A stretch of DNA of 64,000 nucleotides from Paenalcaligenes sp021793095 (GTDB taxonomy: Bacteria; Pseudomonadota; Gammaproteobacteria; Burkholderiales; Burkholderiaceae_B). The stretch spans positions 1-64,000 of the forward strand of contig DAHVQS010000007.1 of assembly GCA_027317645.1 (NCBI GenBank). The letters run 5' to 3'. This document shows, in pieces, positions 24,871 to 32,712 of the stretch (position 1 is its first letter; each line of letters opens with the position of its first letter). The translations under genes were made by a program, and so were the position numbers. Below the pieces are notes generated by a model. That model was not told the origin of the DNA. It did not search any database and was given only the letters and a program-made list of their open reading frames with translations.

Positions 24871-25551
24871 ATGAAGTCTCAAAGGAAAACATTTTCTAGT
24901 TTGAAACCCCGTGAGCGCCTACTCAGGCATGGTGCCCAAGTCCTCAGTGATGCCGAGCTACTGGCGGTGCTGCTACGCACGGGAAATGGCCAATACGGCG
25001 TGGTCCAGTTTGCTCAGCGTCTACTAGAGCATTTTGGTGGTCTACGGCAGCTATTGCATGCTGCCCCTCAACAACTCATGGCGCAACCTGGCATCGGCCA
25101 TGCAAAAGCCTGCGAGATACTGGCTGTCAGCGAGCTCAGCCGTCGTTCTATTGAGCAAGAGCTCAAGGAGTCTCCTGGGTTTACTCAGACACAAATCGTC
25201 AAGCGCTATTGCATCGCCCACCTCGGGCATTTGGCAGTGGAACACTGTATTGCGATATTCCTAAATACCCAATTACAGCTCATCACGACCAAAGTCCTAG
25301 CCAAGGGGACGCTCAACCAGGCCCATATTTATCCTCGTGAGGTGGTCAAGGCCGCCTTGAAGCATCATGCCGCTGCCGTTATTCTAGCTCATAACCATCC
25401 CTCTGGGGCGCGCGAGGCCAGCGCAGCAGATATTGCGTTGACGCAACACCTCATAAAAGCGCTGGCACTTGTGGATATTCGCCTCGTTGATCACGTCATC
25501 GTTGCTGCTAATTACGCCACATCAATGGCAGAAGAGGGGCTGCTGCCCTAA
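24871..25551 (+). CDS. radC: RadC-family (JAB1/MPN) protein
   Basis: Protein of 226 aa with the RadC layout: N-terminal helix-hairpin-helix region (DAELLAVLLRTG... MAQPGIGHAKACEILAVSELSRR) and a C-terminal JAMM metalloprotease-like domain with AVILAHNHPSGAREASAADI (HxHPSG plus Asp). Although named for DNA repair, its actual role is unclear. The start at 24871 is 51 bases from the divergent fkpB GTG. The length is almost identical to E. coli RadC, and it carries no linked mobile genes, so it looks chromosomal. Confidence 0.93.
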   Translation: MKSQRKTFSSLKPRERLLRHGAQVLSDAELLAVLLRTGNGQYGVVQFAQRLLEHFGGLRQLLHAAPQQLMAQPGIGHAKACEILAVSELSRRSIEQELKESPGFTQTQIVKRYCIAHLGHLAVEHCIAIFLNTQLQLITTKVLAKGTLNQAHIYPREVVKAALKHHAAAVILAHNHPSGAREASAADIALTQHLIKALALVDIRLVDHVIVAANYATSMAEEGLLP

Positions 25552-25723
25552 AGACGCATGCTTTATGCTTGGCAAGTCAGCTTTTTGTTGGTATATTTTA
25601 TTGATTTTAAACTTAGCGTTTTTGCGCGGCAAGTTTTATGCCCGCTTGGGATATGCTGGCCAGCTTTTTGGCCCAATATGTTACTCATTTTGCTTGCGCG
25701 TTTAGCTATTACAGGACAAGGCC

Positions 25724-25987
25724 ATGAAAGCAGATATTCACCCAGAATACCGCGAGGTAGTCTTTCTCGATCAACAAACCGGCAAACAATTTATTACCCG
25801 GTCTACTGTACAGACTCGCGAAACCATTGAGGTTGATGGAAAGACATACCCAGTTTACAAATGTGACGTCACCTCTGACTCGCATCCCTTCTATACTGGT
25901 TCACAGGCACGTGCCGTAGAGACCGGTCGCGTCGAACGCTTCCGTCAGCGTTTTGCACGCACAGCAGGGGCTATCAAGAAAAACTAA
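25724..25987 (+). CDS. rpmE2: 50S ribosomal protein L31 type B
   Basis: Ribosomal protein of 87 aa. It has the type B form: MKADIHPEYREVVFLDQ at the start and VYKCDVTSDSHPFYTGSQ in the middle. The zinc-binding CxxC pair of classical L31 is absent, so it is the zinc-independent paralogue. In many proteobacteria rpmE2 is turned on by zinc starvation through Zur, but I could not identify a convincing Zur box in the 172-base leader (25552-25723), which holds nothing else recognisable. It is followed by a strong terminator. Confidence 0.93.
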   Translation: MKADIHPEYREVVFLDQQTGKQFITRSTVQTRETIEVDGKTYPVYKCDVTSDSHPFYTGSQARAVETGRVERFRQRFARTAGAIKKN

Positions 25988-26008
25988 TTCTTGTTACCCA
26001 CCCATAAA

Positions 26009-26031
26009 AGCAGCCTCAGGCTGCTTTTTTT
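26009..26031 (+). terminator. Terminator of rpmE2
   Basis: AGCAGCC at 26009-26015 pairs with GGCTGCT at 26019-26025 around TCA, followed by a T-run to 26031. It lies just ahead of the glycosyltransferase start. Confidence 0.85.
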
Positions 26032-26043
26032 AGGCCATTTATA

Positions 26044-27795
26044 GTGAATCAGACTGTACACCGTACCACCCCGGCCCGTTTAACTGAGCAAGCCGCCACC
26101 AAACTGCCGCGGCGTCTGCTGGTGGCCGTTGGCTTGGTGTACATACTGGCTGGGCTGTTTTTCCGTGATCCATGGAAAAGTGACGATGTCATTGGCATTG
26201 CCACCATGCTCAGCATGCTCCAAGAGCATTCGAGCAGCTGGTTACTGCCCGCCATTGGCGATTTTGCCTATACCCAAGATGGCCCACTTGTCAGCTGGGC
26301 AGGGGCCCTATCAATACTGGTCTTTGGGCCTTTTTTTGAATTATTCCTCTCGCCGCTCGATGCCGCTATCACGGCCGCACGGCTGCCCAATATCCTCTGG
26401 TTCCTCATTCTGACCTTTTGTTTTTGGCGTGCCTTATTCATTTTGGCCCAAACAAAAGAGGCTCAGCCACTGGCCTTACCTTTTGGGGGCGAACCCAATC
26501 CACGTGACTATGCCCGCATGATTGCCGATGCGGGCCTACTGTTACTGGTGGCAACGGTGGGCATTATCTGGAGGGTGCACGAGACCTCAGCTGTTCCACT
26601 GAGTTTGGCGCTCATTGCTTTATTGTTCTTTGGCTGGGCCCTAATGCCTCGCCACCAGCGCATTGCCACCGTTCTGATCGGCATATCACTGGGTGCGAGC
26701 TTTCTGAATCGAGCGCTCATCGGCTTTATCCCCCTCTTCCTGAGCTGCGTGGTCGTCTTTACAGCCTTACCCTCTTTTACCCGCTATCGGCGTCATTTTG
26801 TACTGAGCTTAGTGATTACGGCTGCCATGGTTTTACTGTGGTGGCTACCTGCCTGGCATCAAGACAAACAATGGGTACTTGATTGGTGGCAATGGCATCT
26901 GAGCCAATACACCGGGTTTAAAGGGCAGGCTCTCTACAGCAGTGCCCGTGATCTGCTTTGGTTTTTATGGCCGACTTGGCCCTTGGCATTGCTGGCTCTG
27001 TGGAATTGGCGCAGCTGGTGGTCGGCCCCGCATATTGGCCTGGCCGCAGTACTCGCCTTTTTTGGGCTTGTACTGGTCTTGACCATGCCCCAAGCCTTTG
27101 AGCCCGAGTATATTTTCCTGGCCTTGCCCAGCGCTGTACTGGCCGCCTTTGCATTGCCCACGTTGCGGCGCGGTGCCATCAATGCTCTCGATTGGTTTGC
27201 GGTGATGTGCTATTCACTGACTGCCGCCACCGTGTGGCTGGGGTGGATCGCCCAACAAAGCGGCTGGCCCCCTAAGATTGCACGCAGTATCCACCGCCAG
27301 ACCGAGGGCTTTCATTCTGAGATTTTATGGTTTGCTCTGGTGATTGCGCTGACTGGTACAGTGCTTTGGTTGTTGTTGGTCCGTTGGCGCCTAATGCAGC
27401 ACCCCCCTTCTTTGTGGCGTGGTACTGTATTATCCGCAGCGGGCCTCATCACCACCTGGTTATTATTGGTCACTCTTTGGATGCCCACCTTAAACTATGC
27501 GCGCAGCTACCGAGACGTTGCCGGCGAGCTCAGTCAAGCCCTTGAGCGTCATAATAAAGACAATGACTGCGTTTATGCTGCTATCAACCCTGGGCAGCGG
27601 GCATCATTTTATGTCTTTGATCAACTGCAGTTTAGCGATCAACGCAGTTGCCCTTTATGGCTCCAAGAGACCTCACCGAAATACAGCACCGAGGAGCGCA
27701 GCCGCGGCATCCCCACCAAGGCAGAACTACTATGGCAGGGCCGTCGTGGCGGGGATCGCAACGAAATGTTCCGTCTTTTACGCATCCCTCAATAA
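26044..27795 (+). CDS. ArnT-like integral membrane glycosyltransferase (GT39/PMT superfamily)
   Basis: Membrane protein of 583 aa with about a dozen hydrophobic segments. The first periplasmic loop carries FRDPWKSDDVIGIATMLSML, where the Asp pair matches the catalytic acidic motif of polyprenyl-phosphate-sugar-dependent GT-C transferases such as ArnT. A C-terminal soluble part (YAAINPGQRASFYVFDQLQF) resembles the ArnT periplasmic domain. It would transfer a lipid-linked sugar to lipid A or protein; the substrate is unknown. The start is a GTG at 26044. No arn or other LPS-modification genes are adjacent. Confidence 0.75.
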   Translation: MNQTVHRTTPARLTEQAATKLPRRLLVAVGLVYILAGLFFRDPWKSDDVIGIATMLSMLQEHSSSWLLPAIGDFAYTQDGPLVSWAGALSILVFGPFFELFLSPLDAAITAARLPNILWFLILTFCFWRALFILAQTKEAQPLALPFGGEPNPRDYARMIADAGLLLLVATVGIIWRVHETSAVPLSLALIALLFFGWALMPRHQRIATVLIGISLGASFLNRALIGFIPLFLSCVVVFTALPSFTRYRRHFVLSLVITAAMVLLWWLPAWHQDKQWVLDWWQWHLSQYTGFKGQALYSSARDLLWFLWPTWPLALLALWNWRSWWSAPHIGLAAVLAFFGLVLVLTMPQAFEPEYIFLALPSAVLAAFALPTLRRGAINALDWFAVMCYSLTAATVWLGWIAQQSGWPPKIARSIHRQTEGFHSEILWFALVIALTGTVLWLLLVRWRLMQHPPSLWRGTVLSAAGLITTWLLLVTLWMPTLNYARSYRDVAGELSQALERHNKDNDCVYAAINPGQRASFYVFDQLQFSDQRSCPLWLQETSPKYSTEERSRGIPTKAELLWQGRRGGDRNEMFRLLRIPQ

Positions 27796-27803
27796 CAATC
27801 CAC

Positions 27804-27838
27804 AATAAAAAAGCCGCTGCATCGATAGCGCAGCGGCT
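27804..27838 (-). terminator. Terminator of cfa
   Basis: AGCCGCTGC at 27812-27820 and GCAGCGGCT at 27830-27838 form a 9-bp stem with a 9-base loop. On the minus strand it is followed by a T-rich tail, so it ends the cfa transcript; no T-run follows on the plus strand. Confidence 0.8.
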
Positions 27839-27880
27839 GGACTAATGTGCTCTGTAGCATGGTCAAAGGAAATGAGTGGC

Positions 27881-29170
27881 TCAGCTGGCCGCGCGCAACT
27901 GCTCATCGACCTCGTCCACATACATATAATCGCGGCGCCAAGGATAAGCTTGACCCTCGGGATAATCGAGCTCGTGGCTATTCCCTTTGACGACATCATG
28001 CTGGGCCAGCACCTGATGCAACGAGATCCAACCCTGCTCAAAGCCCATGGCGCAACCCGCCAGATACAAGCGATAAGCGCGTAAAGAACGCTCGCCCTGC
28101 GCGCCTGTCAATATCTGTCGTGCGGCGTCTAACTGCTGCTCGAGGCCATCGCTCCAGGCCCATAGGGTCCGCGCATAATGGGGGCGTAGGTTTTCTACAT
28201 CCAAGGCTTCGAGATGCCCTTGGCTCAGATGGCGTAAGACATGACTAATATGCGTCAACTCGCCGCCTGGGAAAATAAAACGTTCGATAAAATCACCCAT
28301 GCCCACGCCCAGCTGCTGGTGATCCACCGCCTGTGAGGTAATGCCATGATTCATAATTAATCCGCCAGGGCGGACCATCTGGCTGAGGCGAGAAAAATAG
28401 CTGGTCAGATGAGCACGCCCCACGTGCTCAAACATCCCTACCGAGGCAAGCTTGTCAAAGGGCTGCTCAGTCGGGACTTTACGATAATCGAGCAACTCCA
28501 TACGGACGCGCCCCTCAAGCCCCTTTTCCTGGATCAGCTGATTGACATAAGCATGTTGATTGCGCGACAACGTCACCCCTAAGGCCTCAACGCCATAGTG
28601 CTCGGCGGCCCACAAGAGCAACCCACCCCAGCCTGCACCAATATCTATAAATCGTTCGCCAGGTTGTAAGCGTAGCTTGCGACAGATGTGATCGAGTTTG
28701 GCCTCTTGGGCCTGCGCTAAACTCATGTCAGGGGTGCGATAATAAGCGCAAGAATAAACCCGATGGGGATCCAACCACAGCGCGTAGAAATCATCTGACA
28801 AATCATAATGAAACTCTATTTGTCGCGCATCGCGCTCTAATGTGTGGCGCCACAGGGAACGCAAACGTTGCACCCAGCGTAACAACCCGCTGGTATTTTT
28901 TTGTTCTGCAGGCGACTCGGGTAAAATCCCTACAGCTGCCTGCATCAAAGCACGCATACTACCTTCGATTTCAACCTTGCCGTCAACATAGGCCTCACCA
29001 ATAACCCCTACCTGCCCCGCGGCAAGTAATGCGACCGTACTGTTGTCCTTGAATTTTAGCTTGACCTCAGCATCACTCGCTGAACCCAAGCGGCGACCAT
29101 TGGGCAGCTCTACATAAACTTTTACCGGCAGAGCTTCTATTTTTTTTTCTACGGCAGATAGGGTGCTCAA
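27881..29170 (-). CDS. cfa: Cyclopropane-fatty-acyl-phospholipid synthase (CfaS-type methyltransferase)
   Basis: SAM-dependent enzyme of 429 aa that adds a methylene bridge to unsaturated membrane acyl chains, protecting against acid and osmotic stress. The N-terminal SCP2-like region holds LKFKDNSTVALLAAGQVGVIGEAYVDGKVEIEG. The catalytic domain has HYDLSDDFYALWLDPHRVYSCAYY, the SAM motif FIDIGAGWGGLLLWAAEHYG and SVGMFEHVGRAHL. The listed start is a TTG at 29168-29170 preceded by GGAGG at ideal distance; no ATG fits. It is divergent from the MFS gene. Confidence 0.92.
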   Translation of the reverse strand: MSTLSAVEKKIEALPVKVYVELPNGRRLGSASDAEVKLKFKDNSTVALLAAGQVGVIGEAYVDGKVEIEGSMRALMQAAVGILPESPAEQKNTSGLLRWVQRLRSLWRHTLERDARQIEFHYDLSDDFYALWLDPHRVYSCAYYRTPDMSLAQAQEAKLDHICRKLRLQPGERFIDIGAGWGGLLLWAAEHYGVEALGVTLSRNQHAYVNQLIQEKGLEGRVRMELLDYRKVPTEQPFDKLASVGMFEHVGRAHLTSYFSRLSQMVRPGGLIMNHGITSQAVDHQQLGVGMGDFIERFIFPGGELTHISHVLRHLSQGHLEALDVENLRPHYARTLWAWSDGLEQQLDAARQILTGAQGERSLRAYRLYLAGCAMGFEQGWISLHQVLAQHDVVKGNSHELDYPEGQAYPWRRDYMYVDEVDEQLRAAS

Positions 29171-29209
29171 AACATCCTCCTACTTAGTCTTTCTTTCACT
29201 CCAAATAAG

Positions 29210-29223
29210 GTTAGCATGCTAAC
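29210..29223. promoter_or_regulatory. 14-bp perfect palindrome between cfa and the MFS gene
   Basis: GTTAGCATGCTAAC is fully self-complementary, and its half-site TTAGCAT recurs at 29252-29258. It sits 40 bases upstream of cfa and about 100 bases upstream of the efflux gene. It may be an operator for one or both genes; the binding protein is unknown. Confidence 0.45.
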
Positions 29224-29319
29224 ATTAGCCTCTATTTGATCGTAATTTAATTTAGCATTGAAATTTATATTTTGCGATAGCATTAAGTAATACCTTATCA
29301 TTTAAAGAGTTGTAAACGT

Positions 29320-30516
29320 ATGTCAAATCAGTCGCCTGAACACTTTGGTCGTAATTTTCCGGCGTGGCTGGTGCTCATGGCCTTTATCACGGCCATTGGT
29401 CCAATTGCGATTGATATGTACTTACCGGCCTTTCCGGCCATGGCGCAAACCCTTGACACCACACCCGGCCATATAGAGCGCACGCTGGCGGGTTATCTAT
29501 TTGGTCTATCGATTGCGCAGTTATTTTATGGGCCCATTTCAGATCGTTTTGGTCGCCGCCTCCCCCTATTTACGGGCCTTTTTATCTTTCTCATCGCCTC
29601 TATAGGGTGTGCACTCAGCACGGACATTGATCATCTGTTCTTTTGGCGTATTGCCCAAGCCTTTGGAGGGGCAGCCAGCATGGTCATCCCCCGCGCAGTG
29701 ATCCGCGATAGGCTGGATACGAATGATGCGGCCAAGGCCCTGTCCATGCTGATGCTCATCATGGGCGTTACCCCCATCTTGGCGCCTATTATTGGGGGGC
29801 AATTTCTTGTCTTTCTAGATTGGCACAGCATTTTCATTTTTATGGTGATTTATGCTGGGGTCATGCTGTTTTTGGCCTGGCGCCATATGGACGAAACACT
29901 GGCCCCACACCGCAAACAAGAACTGCGCCCCAGTATTATTTTCAAAAATTACAGCCTCTTATTAACGCACCGAGGGTTTATGCTGTACGCCTTGGCTGGG
30001 GCTTTTGGCTCGGCCGGCATGTTTGCCTACATCAGTGGCTCGCCTCGGGTCTTCATCCAGACCTTTGGCGTTGATCCCTCTATTTTTGGTTTTATCTTCG
30101 GGCTCAATGCCGCCTCCTTTATCCTGATGGCTCAGGTCAATGCTCGGCTGCTTAACCACTTTCGTCCCTCGCAGCTTTTGCTGGCGGCTCAACTTGTCCA
30201 GGCATTAACCACCATTGGCGCACTGTTGCTCAGCATTTTGGGCTGGTTAAACCTCCCACTCACCATGCTCAGTCTAATGTTATTCATGGGAGCTCTGGGC
30301 ATGATCAACCCTAATTCGGCTGCCTTGGCATTGAGTCGGCACGCGCGCCGTTTAGGTAGCGCCTCGGCATTGATGGGCACACTACAAATGCTCGGTGGGG
30401 CACTGGCAGGTCTGGCCATCAGTGTTTGGTCGGTCAACAGCACCTTGCCGTTGGTCACCATACTTTTTATCTGCGCACTGTTGTCTTGGACCTGCGGTCG
30501 ACTGGCAAACCTATAA
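29320..30516 (+). CDS. Bcr/CflA-family MFS drug efflux transporter
   Basis: Twelve-helix major facilitator protein of 398 aa resembling Bcr (bicyclomycin/sulfonamide export). Signature elements are IDMYLPAFPAMAQTL in helix 1, YGPISDRFGRRLPLFTGLFIF in the loop 2-3 motif A, and QAFGGAASMVIPRAVIRD in helix 4, typical of the subfamily. It uses the proton gradient to export small molecules; the actual substrate is unknown. It is a single gene divergent from cfa, followed by a 206-base gap. Confidence 0.88.
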   Translation: MSNQSPEHFGRNFPAWLVLMAFITAIGPIAIDMYLPAFPAMAQTLDTTPGHIERTLAGYLFGLSIAQLFYGPISDRFGRRLPLFTGLFIFLIASIGCALSTDIDHLFFWRIAQAFGGAASMVIPRAVIRDRLDTNDAAKALSMLMLIMGVTPILAPIIGGQFLVFLDWHSIFIFMVIYAGVMLFLAWRHMDETLAPHRKQELRPSIIFKNYSLLLTHRGFMLYALAGAFGSAGMFAYISGSPRVFIQTFGVDPSIFGFIFGLNAASFILMAQVNARLLNHFRPSQLLLAAQLVQALTTIGALLLSILGWLNLPLTMLSLMLFMGALGMINPNSAALALSRHARRLGSASALMGTLQMLGGALAGLAISVWSVNSTLPLVTILFICALLSWTCGRLANL

Positions 30517-30722
30517 AAACAAGCGCTAAGGCTTGCCTTGCTGGGTATTTTTAAATAAAATGGTTTGCTTTACATATTTTAGTTGCTAGCTAAAAAAATC
30601 GGTATTAAAAGAGTCATCCGGCCTTAGGCCATACAAGCCGTTCCCTATATAGCCGCATTTGCACATTTTGATTTGGCGTGGGGGTTAGCTAGAGGATGAA
30701 TACAATTTTAAAGGGGTTTATC

Positions 30723-30959
30723 ATGGCGCGCGTATGCCAAGTAACAGGAAAAGGCCCACGTGTTGGGAATAATGTGTCTCATGCAAACAACAAGACCAAG
30801 CGTCGTTTTTTGCCTAACCTACACAATCGTCGTTTTTGGGTAGAAAGCGAAAATCGCTGGGTACGTATGCGTATTTCTGCTCAGGGGTTACGCCTAATCG
30901 ACAAAAAAGGGATCGATGCGGTCTTAGCCGAGATGCGTGCACGCGGCGAGCGCATCTAA
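30723..30959 (+). CDS. rpmB: 50S ribosomal protein L28
   Basis: Ribosomal protein of 78 aa beginning MARVCQVTGKGPRVGNNVSH, then KTKRRFLPNLHNRRFWVESE and a C-terminal LRLIDKKGIDAVLAEMRARGE. The ATG at 30723 matches the family start; an in-frame ATG at 30696 would add nine extra residues. It forms the rpmB-rpmG operon with L33, 36 bases downstream. The 206-base region upstream (30517-30722) holds its promoter and leader; no riboswitch or RNA was recognised there. Confidence 0.97.
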   Translation: MARVCQVTGKGPRVGNNVSHANNKTKRRFLPNLHNRRFWVESENRWVRMRISAQGLRLIDKKGIDAVLAEMRARGERI

Positions 30960-30995
30960 AGTACACCGATTCATTTTTAAATTAGGGAGCTCACC

Positions 30996-31163
30996 ATGGC
31001 CAAAGGAATACGCGAAAAGATCAAACTCGAATCATCTGCCGGTACGGGTCACTTTTACACCACGACCAAAAACAAGCGTAACAACCCAGAAAAGCTGGTC
31101 TTAAAGAAATTCGATCCAGTGGCACGTAAACACGTCGAATACAAAGAAACCCGCTTACGTTAA
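30996..31163 (+). CDS. rpmG: 50S ribosomal protein L33
   Basis: Ribosomal protein of 55 aa, found by direct translation: MAKGIREKIKLESSAGTGHF, then a TTKNKRNNPEKLVLKKFDP block and a VEYKETRLR end. It has no cysteines, so it is the zinc-independent form of L33. GGGAG at 30985-30989 supplies the RBS. It follows rpmB by 36 bases in the conserved order. Confidence 0.97.
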   Translation: MAKGIREKIKLESSAGTGHFYTTTKNKRNNPEKLVLKKFDPVARKHVEYKETRLR

Positions 31164-31248
31164 TACCTTGTTTTTACCTATGCTCGTGTGTCCATCATCT
31201 TGGACGACGGGCTTAAAAGGTACGGCAACATACGTTCGCGCAGCATTT

Positions 31249-31278
31249 AAGGCCACTTCCGACGAAGTGGCCTTTTTA
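31249..31278 (+). terminator. Terminator of rpmB-rpmG
   Basis: AAGGCCACTTC at 31249-31259 pairs with GAAGTGGCCTT at 31264-31274 around CGAC, followed by a T-run. Confidence 0.88.
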
Positions 31279-31355
31279 TTTCCTGGCGGGTAGTTTTGGG
31301 GTGCGATAAAATACGCGCATGCTGATTTGCCATTCGTTTAGGATCATAAGGGGGC

Positions 31356-32630
31356 ATGATGGTACACGACATCATCGTAATAGGTGCAGGTATGGTCGGC
31401 ACCAGCATCGCCTGGCACCTACGCGATCGCGGTGCCAATGTGCTGTTGGTCGACCGTAATGACCCCGGCCAAGAAACCTCATACGGCAATGCAGGCCTAA
31501 TACAACGCGAGGCCGTTTTCCCGCACCCCTTTCCACGCGCTTTCAGCGAGACTCTCAGTGTCCTGCCCAATCAGCGACCCGACATCCGCTACCAGCTATC
31601 TGGGGTGCTACGCTATGCGCCCAAATTGATGGCCTATCGTTATTTTTCTGCCCCCAAACGCTGGCAGGCCTTGGCCGAACAATGGGCACAACTCATTAGC
31701 ACCTGTCTCGATGAGCATCAGCGCATGATCCAGGCCGCCCAGGCAGATGATCTCATACGCCGCCGAGGGTGGCTGCAACTCCACCGTTCCGCAGAAGCCC
31801 TGCGCGTCGAACTCACCCAAGCCCAACGCGCCGCCGATCAGTACGGGGTCGAATTCGACACCTTGAGCCCTGAACAGCTCAAGGCAATCGAACCACACGT
31901 TAATACGCGCGTATTTTCGGGGGCGATTCATTGGAAAAACTCTTGGCAGGTGACTGACCCCGGCGGTTTGGTTAAGCGCTACGCCGATGACTTTGTCGCC
32001 CAAGGGGGGACATTCAAACGCAAGCGCGTCACCCGTATCCACCAAAATACAGATGGAAGGTGGCAGGTCATCTGCGGCTCAGAGCACTTAACAGCCCAGC
32101 ATGTCGTGATTGCTGCAGGGCCTTGGTCCATGCAACTGCTCAAACCGCTCAACTACAATTTTCCTTTATTTCCCAAGCGCGGCTACCACTGGCATTATCG
32201 ACCGATTGTCGAGCAATCTTTACAGCACAGCATCTTGGATGCCGATAATGGATACCTGCTCGGCCCCATGGACATGGGTATTCGGCTGACCACAGGAGCT
32301 GAGATGGCCCCTCTATATGGGCCACCCCGCCGCGCACAAATACAACTGTGTGAGCGCATCGCTCGTGATATCCTACCGTTGGGTAAGGCCATCGAACCAC
32401 AGCCTTGGTATGGGTCACGGCCCTGCTTCCCAGACATGAAGCCCATCATCGGTCCGGCCCCTAAACACCGCCACCTCTGGCTGGCGATCGGCCATGCACA
32501 CCAGGGCTTTACACTGGGGCCGACCACTGGGCGTTTACTGAGCGAGCTGATTTACGAGCAATCCCCCTTTGTAGACCCTCAACCATTTAGTGCTGAGCGT
32601 TTCAAATCGCTGGGGCCTTTTACTTGTTAA
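31356..32630 (+). CDS. FAD-dependent D-amino acid dehydrogenase-like oxidoreductase (DAO family)
   Basis: Flavoprotein of 424 aa. The N-terminal dinucleotide motif is DIIVIGAGMVGTSIAWHLRDRGANVLLVDR, followed by GQETSYGNAGLIQREAVFPHPFP, which is close to DadA-type dehydrogenases. The C-terminal FAD-contact part reads GSRPCFPDMKPIIGPAPKHRHLWLAIGHAHQGFTLGPTTGRLL. It would oxidise a D-amino acid or related secondary amine and pass electrons to the respiratory chain; the substrate is undetermined. The start has an AAGGGGG RBS. It is separated from leuS by 82 bases. Confidence 0.8.
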   Translation: MMVHDIIVIGAGMVGTSIAWHLRDRGANVLLVDRNDPGQETSYGNAGLIQREAVFPHPFPRAFSETLSVLPNQRPDIRYQLSGVLRYAPKLMAYRYFSAPKRWQALAEQWAQLISTCLDEHQRMIQAAQADDLIRRRGWLQLHRSAEALRVELTQAQRAADQYGVEFDTLSPEQLKAIEPHVNTRVFSGAIHWKNSWQVTDPGGLVKRYADDFVAQGGTFKRKRVTRIHQNTDGRWQVICGSEHLTAQHVVIAAGPWSMQLLKPLNYNFPLFPKRGYHWHYRPIVEQSLQHSILDADNGYLLGPMDMGIRLTTGAEMAPLYGPPRRAQIQLCERIARDILPLGKAIEPQPWYGSRPCFPDMKPIIGPAPKHRHLWLAIGHAHQGFTLGPTTGRLLSELIYEQSPFVDPQPFSAERFKSLGPFTC

Positions 32631-32712
32631 GGTAGGGCCTGGGGTACGAGCTAAGCACCCCACACCCCCATTTTGGTACAGTAATTCATTTCACTTTTTG
32701 GCTACAAATCAC

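Noticed and set aside
24871..25551. radC as a marker of a mobile or anti-restriction element
   Set aside because: The sequence is the standard chromosomal 226 aa form beside fkpB-ispH and no integrase or tra gene is near.
25552..25723. Zur box controlling rpmE2
   Set aside because: Searched for a GTTATAATATAAC-like palindrome; only weak partial matches were seen.
25558..25830. Small membrane-like open frame upstream of and overlapping rpmE2
   Set aside because: It runs into rpmE2 in another frame, has no good ribosome site, and its hydrophobicity follows from T-rich non-coding DNA.
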